Source: Streptomyces sp. NRRL F-2580 (lineage in GTDB: Bacteria; Actinomycetota; Actinomycetes; Streptomycetales; Streptomycetaceae). Taken from it: DNA of 60,408 bases. Below the pieces are notes generated by a model. That model was given only the letters and a program-made list of their open reading frames with translations. It did no database searches and was not told the origin of the DNA. The stretch is taken from assembly GCF_000720115.1 (NCBI RefSeq), contig NZ_JOIR01000039.1, positions 1 through 60,408 on the forward strand, in the 5' to 3' direction. Shown here in pieces: positions 34,380 through 41,451 of this stretch (position 1 is the first letter of the stretch; each line of letters opens with the position of its first letter). A program made the position numbers and the translations under genes.

Positions 34380-35626
34380 AGAGCGGCCTGATCCTCTACG
34401 TGCCGGGGGCGCTCCTGATCCTGATCCTGCTGGTCAAGGCGCCCACCCTGCACAGGAGGTGGGACCAGCCCCCGATGCGGGCCGTGTGCGCACTGCTGGT
34501 CATGGGCTGCCTGGTGCTGTTCCTGGCGGCGCCGCCGACGATCGCGGCGGTCAACCGCTTCACCGGCGTGGCCAACTTCTCGGCCCCGCTGGTCTTCGGC
34601 CTGATCACCGCGTTCTCCGGGTCGTGCGTGGTGCTGGTCCTGCAGTGGGGCGGCGGCCCGCCGGCCGTGGTGCGCCGGGCCACCCGGCTGACGGTCGCCG
34701 TGTACGGCGGGGTCGCGGTGGCGATCATCGTCCTCTTCGCGATCGGCGAGGCGCCGGTGGAACGCCTGCGGGACCTGGACACGTACTACGCCGACACCCC
34801 GTGGATCCGGGAGATGATCGTCTGCTACCTGCTGGCGCACACGGTCGGCAGCTCGGCGCTGACCGTGCTCACGGGGCGGTGGCTGCGCCGCACCCACCCG
34901 TCCCTGCGGTCGCTGCGCACCGGGCTGGCCCTGATCATGACCGGCGGGCTGCTGGACCTCGGCTACCTCGTCGCCAAGTGGACCGCGCTGGGTGCCCGCT
35001 GGAGCGGCCGCGACTGGGACGGCCTGTCCACGGACGCGGCGCCACCGCTGGCGGCGGGGGCGGCCCTGATGGTCGCGACGGGCTTCATCGTGCCGCTGGT
35101 CGGCGGGTCGGCGACCTGGCGGGACTTCAGCGAGTACCGCGGCCTGCACCCGCTGTGGAAGGCCCTGCGGAGCTTCGCCGCGTCCAGCGTGCGGACGGTT
35201 CCGCTCACCTGGTGGTCACCGGTCGGGATCCGGCTGATCCACCGCGAGTCGGTCATCGACGACGGGATCCTGGCCCTCGCCCGCTGGTTCGACCCGTGCG
35301 TGCGCCGGGCGGCGTACGAGGCCGCGCGCGAGCAGGGCATGAGCGAGGCCCGGGCCGAGGTCGTCGCGGACGCCGCCATGCTCGCGGCCGCGTGCGGCCG
35401 CAGGACCGCCGCCACCACCGACGCGGACACCGGCCCCCACACCGCCGCTCCCGCCGCCACCTCAGGCTCAGGCGCAGCCTCGGCCGAGACCGCCACCGGC
35501 GCCTGCTCCGTACCCCTGCGGGACCGCGAGCCGCCACGGCTGTCCGGACGGCCCCTGACCGCCCTGGCCCGCGAGTTCCGCGGCTCCCCCATCGCCGCCG
35601 CCCGGGCCGCCGCCGTACGCGCCTAG
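34376..35626 (+). CDS. MAB_1171c-like multi-spanning membrane protein
   Basis: 416 residues. Seven hydrophobic helices span residues about 5-240. A cytoplasmic tail follows with the segments YRGLHPLWKAL, RLIHRESVIDDGILALARWF and RAEVVADAAMLAAACG. I recall this layout and these motifs from the family named after mycobacterial MAB_1171c, annotated only as a putative transporter. GTG start within the GTGA overlap. The Ala/Thr-rich stretch near residues 340-370 is low complexity. Being fixed to the oxidoreductase by overlap, it may export, import or sense the product of that enzyme. Confidence 0.8.
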   Translation: MKSGLILYVPGALLILILLVKAPTLHRRWDQPPMRAVCALLVMGCLVLFLAAPPTIAAVNRFTGVANFSAPLVFGLITAFSGSCVVLVLQWGGGPPAVVRRATRLTVAVYGGVAVAIIVLFAIGEAPVERLRDLDTYYADTPWIREMIVCYLLAHTVGSSALTVLTGRWLRRTHPSLRSLRTGLALIMTGGLLDLGYLVAKWTALGARWSGRDWDGLSTDAAPPLAAGAALMVATGFIVPLVGGSATWRDFSEYRGLHPLWKALRSFAASSVRTVPLTWWSPVGIRLIHRESVIDDGILALARWFDPCVRRAAYEAAREQGMSEARAEVVADAAMLAAACGRRTAATTDADTGPHTAAPAATSGSGAASAETATGACSVPLRDREPPRLSGRPLTALAREFRGSPIAAARAAAVRA

Positions 35627-35660
35627 AACCCGGCGAGCCCCCCCGTCCCGGGGAAGCGGA

Positions 35661-35688
35661 ACGCCCCGGGCCCGAAGGCCCGGGGCGT
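35661..35688. terminator. Bidirectional terminator between the cassette and folD
   Basis: A perfect 12-bp stem ACGCCCCGGGCC / GGCCCGGGGCGT with a CGAA tetraloop, between two convergent stops (35626 and 35709). Confidence 0.85.
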
Positions 35689-35708
35689 CCGGCGTACGCG
35701 CGGCGGGG

Positions 35709-36611
35709 TCAGAGCTCCGCGAGGTCCAGCCCGGCCTGCGCGGCGGCCGCCTGGACGGTCTGCTCCAGCAGGACGGCGATGGTCATCGGGCCGACACCGC
35801 CGGGCACCGGGGTGATCAGCGAGGCGCGCGCGGCGGCGGACTCGAAGTGGACGTCGCCGACGTTGCCCTCGTTGTACCCGGCGTCCAGGACCACAGCGCC
35901 CGCCTTGATGTCCTCGCCCCGGATGAACTCGGCCTTGCCGACGGCGGCGACCAGGACGTCCGCCTGGCGCACGATCGAGGGCAGGTCCACGGTGCGGGAG
36001 TGGCAGTAGGTGACGGTGGCGTTCTGCTCCAGCAGCAGCATCCCGGCCGGCTTGCCCAGGATGGCGCTGCGGCCGACGACGACGGCGTGCTTGCCGGTCA
36101 GGTCCACGTCGTAGGCGGCGAGCAGGCGCATGATGCCGCCGGGGGTGCAGGAGACGAAGCCCGGCAGCCCGAAGCCCATGGCGGCGAAGGAGTGCATGGT
36201 GACCCCGTCGACGTCCTTGCCCGGGGCGATGGCCTCGAAGGCGGCGCGCTCGTCGATGTGGTGCGGGACGGGGTGCTGGAGCAGGATGCCGCTGATCTCG
36301 GGGTCCTCGGAGAGCGCGGTGAGGGTGGCCACCAGCTCCTCGGTGGTGGTCGCGGCCGGCAGCTCGACGTGGCGGGAGGTGATCCCGGCCTTGGCGCAGC
36401 GGTTCTGCTTCATGCGTACGTAGGTGACGGACGCGGGGTCCTCGCCGACCAGCACGGTCGCGAGGCAGGGGGCGGTGCCGGTGCGCTCGGTGATCTTCGC
36501 CGCGTACGCGGCGGTCTGCTCCGAGATGCGGCGGGCGAGGGCGGTGCCGTCCATCAGCCGGGCGGTGCCGGTGGCGGCCTGGGCGGGCTGGGCAGTCTGG
36601 GCAGTCGTCAC
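35709..36611 (-). CDS. folD: Methylenetetrahydrofolate dehydrogenase / methenyltetrahydrofolate cyclohydrolase
   Basis: 300 residues. The bifunctional enzyme interconverts methylene-, methenyl- and 10-formyl-tetrahydrofolate, supplying one-carbon units for purine synthesis. The catalytic Y64-x3-K68 pair is present (YVRMK), as are QHPVPHHID, the NADP-binding VVVGRSAILGKP and the C-terminal GGVGPMTIAVLL. The first 17 residues form an Ala/Gln/Thr-rich extension. GTG start at 36611 with GGAG 5 nt upstream. Expression is controlled by the ZTP riboswitch in its leader. Confidence 0.97.
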   Translation of the reverse strand: MTTAQTAQPAQAATGTARLMDGTALARRISEQTAAYAAKITERTGTAPCLATVLVGEDPASVTYVRMKQNRCAKAGITSRHVELPAATTTEELVATLTALSEDPEISGILLQHPVPHHIDERAAFEAIAPGKDVDGVTMHSFAAMGFGLPGFVSCTPGGIMRLLAAYDVDLTGKHAVVVGRSAILGKPAGMLLLEQNATVTYCHSRTVDLPSIVRQADVLVAAVGKAEFIRGEDIKAGAVVLDAGYNEGNVGDVHFESAAARASLITPVPGGVGPMTIAVLLEQTVQAAAAQAGLDLAEL

Positions 36612-36637
36612 GGGGTCTCCTGAACGTCGCTGCGGAT

Positions 36638-36785
36638 CGCGGTTCGCCCAGGCGCGCGGCAGTCGACGTACCGGAGGTCCCGGGGAGGTCCCCAGGGCGG
36701 ATGTCCGGAGGTCCGGAGACCCGCGGGTACGCCGGGCCGCTCCCCGGTGGTGATCCACCCGAACGCCAGTCACGGCCCGCCGCCC
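36638..36785 (-). promoter_or_regulatory. ZTP (pfl) riboswitch of folD
   Basis: On the minus strand the leader contains GGGCCGTGACTGGCG (36778-36764), the hairpin GGTGG-ATCA-CCACC, then GGGGAGCGGCCC closing the first stem, and downstream the second conserved core CGCGCCTGGGC (36656-36646). These are the invariant parts of the pfl/ZTP aptamer, which binds ZMP/ZTP, a signal of 10-formyl-folate shortage, and turns folate genes on. The two halves are separated by about 80 nt, with repeated GGACCTCC strings. The 3' half lies about 27-45 nt upstream of the GTG. Confidence 0.93.
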
Positions 36786-36840
36786 ACTGTAGTCGACATA
36801 TGCGGTGGATGACCGGCGCCCGACCTGGGACGATCGATAC

Positions 36841-37602
36841 ATGACGCGTACTTTCGACCATCTTGTCGCCGAGGCCGAGTCCGTCTCCGTGGACGGCTGG
36901 GACTTCTCGTGGCTCGACGGCCGGGCGACCGAGCAGCGCCCCTCCTGGGGCTACCAGCGGCTGCTGGCCGAGCGCCTGTCCCGGGTCCGGTCGGCACTGG
37001 ACGTCCAGACCGGCGGCGGCGAGGTCCTCGCCGGCTCCGGGCCCCTGCCCCCGCTGATGGCCGCCACCGAGTCCTGGCCGCCCAACGTCGAGAAGGCGAC
37101 CCGGCTGCTGCACCCGCTGGGCGCGGTGGTGATCGCCGACTCCGACGAGCCCCCGCTGCCCTTCGGCGACGAGGCCTTCGAGCTGGTGGCCAGCCGGCAC
37201 CCGGTGACCATCTGGTGGGAGGAGGTCGCGCGGGTGCTGACGCCGGGCGGCACCTACCTCTCGCAGCAGGTCGGCCCGGCGAGCGTCTTCGAGCTCGTCG
37301 AGTACTTCCTCGGCCCTCAGCCGGAGGAGGTCCGGCGCGGCCGGCACCCCGATGACGCGGTCGCCGAGGCCACGGGGGCCGGCCTCGAAGTCGTCGATCT
37401 GCGGTCCGAACGTCTGCGCACGGAGTTCCACGACATCGGAGCCGTGATCTACTTTCTGAGGAAGGTGATCTGGATGGTGCCCGGCTTCACGGTCGGGCAG
37501 TACCGGGACCGGTTGCGCGAGCTGCACGAACAGATCGAACGCGAAGGTCCGTTCGTCGCGCACACCGCCCGCTTCCTCATCGAGGCCCGCAAAAAGGGCT
37601 GA
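36841..37602 (+). CDS. SAM-dependent methyltransferase-like protein
   Basis: 253 residues with a class I methyltransferase fold. Motif I is altered: SALDVQTGGGEVLAG stands where LDxGxGxG is usual. Later strands (FELVASRHPVTIWWEEVARVLTPGGTYL) are typical. ATG 36841 follows a GATACA element closely, suggesting a leaderless mRNA; an in-frame GTG at 36805 is the alternative. Divergent from folD across the riboswitch region. Substrate unknown. Confidence 0.82.
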   Translation: MTRTFDHLVAEAESVSVDGWDFSWLDGRATEQRPSWGYQRLLAERLSRVRSALDVQTGGGEVLAGSGPLPPLMAATESWPPNVEKATRLLHPLGAVVIADSDEPPLPFGDEAFELVASRHPVTIWWEEVARVLTPGGTYLSQQVGPASVFELVEYFLGPQPEEVRRGRHPDDAVAEATGAGLEVVDLRSERLRTEFHDIGAVIYFLRKVIWMVPGFTVGQYRDRLRELHEQIEREGPFVAHTARFLIEARKKG

Positions 37603-37727
37603 AGGGAGGGTGGACGGATCCACGCCGAATTGGTTGCGTGGCCACAGCGTGGCGCAGGTCACTCAATTCAGCGCGTAACGAATCGACTCGGGCATGCGAT
37701 GAACCGACAGGTGTCCTCGCGCGGCCC

Positions 37728-37754
37728 GGAATACAGACCCCCCTCGGGTCTGTT
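37728..37754 (+). promoter_or_regulatory. SigR-like promoter upstream of hrdB
   Basis: GGAAT (37728-37732), 19 nt, GTT (37752-37754). The disulfide-stress factor SigR of Streptomyces recognises GGAAT-N18-GTT, and hrdB of S. coelicolor is known to have a SigR-dependent promoter. The spacing here is one longer than the usual figure. The spacer contains a palindrome CAGACCC / GGGTCTG followed by TTT (37734-37755), which could instead be the terminator of the methyltransferase gene. Confidence 0.5.
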
Positions 37755-37815
37755 TCCCGAGTTCGCGCGATGATGTCCCGCTTACCCCTTATCTGTTCGC
37801 AACGAGAGGCTCCTT

Positions 37816-39405
37816 GTGTCGCTCAGCCCGTCCCGTACGTTCCCTCCGGAGATCGCCGAATCGGAGGCCCTCGTCGCGCTCGTCGAGCGCGGCCGCGAGC
37901 AGGGTCACATCAACGGTGACGACGTGCGCCAGGCCTTCGAGGCCGGCCGCATCCCGGTGGACCAGTGGAAGCGGGTCCTGCGCAGCCTGAACCAGGTCCT
38001 GGACGAGGAGGGTGTCGCCCTCCACGTCAGCGCGGCCCCCGCCACCAAGGCTGCCGCGAAGAAGCCCCGCAAGGCTGCCGCCGCCCCGGCCCGTACCGTG
38101 GCCAAGAAGGCCGCCGCCGCGCCGCGCCCCATCGGCGCGCGCAAGACCTCGGCCGCCAGCACCGCCACGGCCACGGCCTCGGCGATATCCGCATCGCCGG
38201 CCGCCGCCGCCCCGGACGAGGCGTCGGCCGAGGCCGCCGCCGAGCCGAAGAAGCGCGCGGTCAAGAAGACCGCCGTCAAGAAGACCGCCGTGAAGAAGAC
38301 CGCCGCGGCGAAGAAGACCAGCGCCAAGGACGCCGACGAGGGCGAGACCCCCGTGGTGGAGGGCGAGGACTGGGCCGCCGAGGACCTGGCCGACGAGGCC
38401 GAGGAAGGGGCCCCCAAGCCCGGCGGCACCCAGGGCTTCGTCCTGTCCGACGACGACGAGGACGACGCCCCGGCGCAGACGGTCATGGTGGCCGGCGCCA
38501 CCGCCGACCCCGTCAAGGACTACCTCAAGCTGATCGGCAAGGTGCCGCTCCTCAACGCCGAGCAGGAGGTGGAGCTCGCCAAGCGCATCGAGGCGGGTCT
38601 CTTCTCCGAGTACAAGCTCGAAGAGGAGGAGGACCACAAGCCCGCCTTCAAGCGCGAGCTGGAGATCCTCGTCGAGGACGGCCGCCGGGCGAAGAACCAC
38701 CTGCTGGAGGCCAACCTCCGCCTCGTGGTCTCCCTCGCCAAGCGCTACACCGGCCGCGGCATGCTCTTCCTGGACCTGATCCAGGAGGGCAACGTCGGCC
38801 TGATCCGCGCCGTGGAGAAGTTCGACTACACCAAGGGCTTCAAGTTCTCCACGTACGCGACCTGGTGGATCCGCCAGGCGATCACGCGTGCCATGGCCGA
38901 CCAGTCGCGCACGATCCGCATCCCCGTGCACATGGTCGAGATCATCAACAAGCTCGCCCGCGTGCAGCGCCAGATGCTCCAGGACCTCGGCCGGGAGCCC
39001 ACTCCGGAGGAGCTGGGCAAGGAACTCGACATGACCCCCGAGAAGGTCATCGAGGTCCAGAAGTACGGCCGCGAGCCGATCTCCCTGCACACCCCCCTGG
39101 GTGAGGAGGGCGACAGCGAGTTCGGCGACCTCATCGAGGACTCCGAGGCGGTCGTGCCCGCGGACGCGGTGTCCTTCACCTTCCTCCAGGAGCAGCTCCA
39201 GTCGATCCTGGGCACGCTCTCGGAGCGTGAGGCGGGCGTCGTCTCGATGCGTTACGGCCTCAACGACGGCCAGCCGAAGACCCTGGACGAGATCGGCCGC
39301 GTGTACGGGGTCACCCGTGAGCGCATCCGCCAGATCGAGTCCAAGACCATGTCGAAGCTGCGCCACCCGTCGCGTTCCCAGGTGCTGCGCGACTACCTCG
39401 ACTAG
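37816..39405 (+). CDS. hrdB: Principal (housekeeping) RNA polymerase sigma factor
   Basis: 529 residues. Region 1.1 ([21 protein letters not shown]) is followed by a long Lys/Ala/Thr-rich low-complexity section with [13 protein letters not shown] repeats (about 75-175) and an acidic part, the hallmark of HrdB. Then come region 1.2 ([16 protein letters not shown]), region 2 ([30 protein letters not shown]), region 3 and region 4 ([19 protein letters not shown]). GTG start with GAGAGG 7 nt upstream. Ends at a long hairpin. Confidence 0.97.
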   Translation: MSLSPSRTFPPEIAESEALVALVERGREQGHINGDDVRQAFEAGRIPVDQWKRVLRSLNQVLDEEGVALHVSAAPATKAAAKKPRKAAAAPARTVAKKAAAAPRPIGARKTSAASTATATASAISASPAAAAPDEASAEAAAEPKKRAVKKTAVKKTAVKKTAAAKKTSAKDADEGETPVVEGEDWAAEDLADEAEEGAPKPGGTQGFVLSDDDEDDAPAQTVMVAGATADPVKDYLKLIGKVPLLNAEQEVELAKRIEAGLFSEYKLEEEEDHKPAFKRELEILVEDGRRAKNHLLEANLRLVVSLAKRYTGRGMLFLDLIQEGNVGLIRAVEKFDYTKGFKFSTYATWWIRQAITRAMADQSRTIRIPVHMVEIINKLARVQRQMLQDLGREPTPEELGKELDMTPEKVIEVQKYGREPISLHTPLGEEGDSEFGDLIEDSEAVVPADAVSFTFLQEQLQSILGTLSEREAGVVSMRYGLNDGQPKTLDEIGRVYGVTRERIRQIESKTMSKLRHPSRSQVLRDYLD

Positions 39406-39412
39406 GCGGCAG

Positions 39413-39458
39413 GGTGGTGCTCCCCCGGCCATGCGCGGCATAGCGGGGGAGCACCACC
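39413..39458. terminator. Bidirectional terminator after hrdB
   Basis: A 14-bp perfect stem GGTGGTGCTCCCCC / GGGGGAGCACCACC, extended by GGCAGG/CCTGCC with one bulge, loop 18 nt. It separates hrdB from the convergent SRPBCC gene. Confidence 0.85.
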
Positions 39459-39465
39459 TGCCCGG

Positions 39466-39915
39466 TCAGCTCGCGGAGTGCTCCAGCAGGTGCTTCAGTT
39501 TCTCCTCGCCGCGGGGCATCTCCTTGCGGACCACGGGCTTGACCACAAGGGGGACGAGGGCCCGGCCCATGCCGTGGCCCTCGAAGTCGACGGAGAGGGT
39601 GACGCGCGAGCGGGTCCCGCCGTCGAGGGGTTCGATCCTGCCCCGTACGTCCGGCCGGACCGGCCCGTCGACGCCGTGGAGGTGCCAGCTCCGCGGCGGG
39701 TCCATGGCCGTGTACTCCATGGTCGTGGGGATCCTCCGCCTGCCGATGCGCCGGGTGACGAGGATCCGGGAACCGACGTGGACCGGGAGGTCCCCCATGG
39801 GAACGGCGGACAGGGCACTGTCCTGCCACTCCGGCAGGTGCGTGGGGTCCGTGACGTACGAGTAGACGTCCTCGGGCGTGCGGTCGATGTCGATGCTCTT
39901 GCTGATCGCGGACAT
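39466..39915 (-). CDS. SRPBCC-family (polyketide cyclase/START-like) protein
   Basis: 149 residues. The pattern IDIDRTPEDVYSYVTDPTHLPEWQ at the N-terminus and a long C-terminal helix (RGEEKLKHLLEHSAS) are typical of the helix-grip fold. Such proteins bind hydrophobic ligands; no catalytic function can be read. G-rich ribosome site before the ATG. Probably its own transcription unit. Confidence 0.88.
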   Translation of the reverse strand: MSAISKSIDIDRTPEDVYSYVTDPTHLPEWQDSALSAVPMGDLPVHVGSRILVTRRIGRRRIPTTMEYTAMDPPRSWHLHGVDGPVRPDVRGRIEPLDGGTRSRVTLSVDFEGHGMGRALVPLVVKPVVRKEMPRGEEKLKHLLEHSAS

Positions 39916-39957
39916 GGCGACCCCCTGGAGCCCCCCTGGGTGGCTTCTCCCTCCAAA

Positions 39958-41376
39958 TTACCCCGCGGGCGAAACGGTGGTCCGCTGCTTGCGGGCGGCC
40001 ATCACGGCGTACACGAGGACGCCCGCGAAGAGGAACAGCACGCCCTGGTAGACGGCCGCGTAGCCGGAACCGGCGACCAGCCACATCGAGAAGGCGAACG
40101 CCAGGCAGGCGAGGACGGCGTCGCGGACCAGGCGGCCGGGCCGGACCCGCTCCGGGCGGCCCGAGGCCAGGAAGTAGATCTGCGCGGCGGTGGAGAGCAG
40201 GTACGGGACCGTCGCGGTGAAGGTCGTGACGAGGACCAGGACCTCGAAGACGCGCTGGGACCCGGCCGTGTAGTTGTAGACGGTGAGCGCCGAGGCGAGG
40301 GCGACCGTGACGAGGACGCCCGCCACGGGTACGCCGCGCTTCTTCGTCTCGAAGACCTTCGGGAAGAGCCCGTCCTTCGCGGCGGCGTACGGGGTCTGTG
40401 CGCTGAGCAGGGTCCAGCCGTTGAGCGCGCCGGCCATCGAGATCACGGCGGCGCAGGCGACGAGCGTGCCGCCCCAGGTACCACCGGCCCCTCCGTCCAC
40501 GGAGAACATGGCGTTGACGGCGTCGCTGAAGGGGGCCTGGGAGGAGGCCAGCTTCTCGTGGGGGACCAGACCGAAGACGGCGAGGGTGCCGAGCAGGTAG
40601 ACGGTGGCGGCGCCCAAGGTGCCGAGGATCGTGGCCCGGCCGACGTTGCGCTCCGGGTCGCGGACCTCGCCCGCGCTGACGGCGGCGGACTCGACGCCCA
40701 GGTAGCTGAAGAGCAGGATCGCGGCGGAGGCGGAGACCGCGCCGACCGCGCCCTGGCCGGTGGCCTGGAAGGGGCCGAGGTTGGCGGGGTCGAAGAAGAA
40801 CAGTCCGCCCACGGCGACGAGCAGCAGCGGGGCGAACTTCAGCACAGTGGAGACCAGTTGGACGGCGCCGACGTACCGGGTGCCGGCCAGGTTGGCGAGT
40901 GCCGGGAGCCACTGCACGCAGAGGGCGGCCAGGCACATGGACCACTTGTGCGCGCCGACGGCGGGGAAGAGGACGCCGAGGTAGCCGACGGCGGCCACCG
41001 CGAGCGCCGCGTTGGAGACCCAGGTGGTGATCCAGTAGCTCCAGGCGGCGAGGAAGCCGGCGAAGTCGCCGAAGGCGGCGCGGGCGTAGACGTACGGTCC
41101 GCCGGTCTGCGGGTGCCGGTTCGCGAGGCGGCCGAAGACGAGGGCGAGGGCGATCGCGCCGAGGGTGAGCACGGCGAAGGCGACGAGGCTGATGGTGCCG
41201 AAGGGGGCCACCGAGGCGGGGAGGAGGAAGATCCCGCCGCCGATGATGTTGCCCATGACCAGGCAGGTGGCAACGGGGAGGCCGAAGCGGCGCTCGCCCT
41301 GCGGGCGGTTCTCGGCGGTCCCGGGAGCGGAATCCGGGGCCGGGGCCGGGGCCGCGGTGGTTATGGTGCTGGTCAT
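39958..41376 (-). CDS. APC-family amino-acid/polyamine permease or antiporter
   Basis: 472 residues with twelve TM helices. The first helix carries the APC substrate-binding loop VMGNIIGGGIFLLP, and VSNAALAVAAVGYLG and FSYLGVESAAVSAGEVRDPERN are characteristic of the basic amino-acid/polyamine antiporter (APA) branch. Substrate likely a cationic amino acid or amine, by family. I chose ATG 41376 (MTSTITT); the upstream frame from 41433 has no supporting features. Same strand as, and 75 bp after, the phosphodiesterase gene. Confidence 0.9.
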   Translation of the reverse strand: MTSTITTAAPAPAPDSAPGTAENRPQGERRFGLPVATCLVMGNIIGGGIFLLPASVAPFGTISLVAFAVLTLGAIALALVFGRLANRHPQTGGPYVYARAAFGDFAGFLAAWSYWITTWVSNAALAVAAVGYLGVLFPAVGAHKWSMCLAALCVQWLPALANLAGTRYVGAVQLVSTVLKFAPLLLVAVGGLFFFDPANLGPFQATGQGAVGAVSASAAILLFSYLGVESAAVSAGEVRDPERNVGRATILGTLGAATVYLLGTLAVFGLVPHEKLASSQAPFSDAVNAMFSVDGGAGGTWGGTLVACAAVISMAGALNGWTLLSAQTPYAAAKDGLFPKVFETKKRGVPVAGVLVTVALASALTVYNYTAGSQRVFEVLVLVTTFTATVPYLLSTAAQIYFLASGRPERVRPGRLVRDAVLACLAFAFSMWLVAGSGYAAVYQGVLFLFAGVLVYAVMAARKQRTTVSPAG

Positions 41377-41451
41377 CGGTGGTGCGCCTCTGGGTGTCTC
41401 ACATGCTGGGCAGGTCGACACATGCTCGGCCACCGCACGGGCCGTACCAAA

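Noticed and set aside
31268..35626. Secondary-metabolite gene cluster around the FAD oxidoreductase
   Set aside because: No polyketide synthase, NRPS, terpene cyclase or RiPP genes in the window. The oxidoreductase is better read as part of the four-gene cassette.
31260..36802. The 11-mer GTCGACATATG occurs at 31260-31270 and 36792-36802
   Set aside because: Only two copies, no symmetry beyond restriction-site-like palindromes and no common promoter position. Probably chance.
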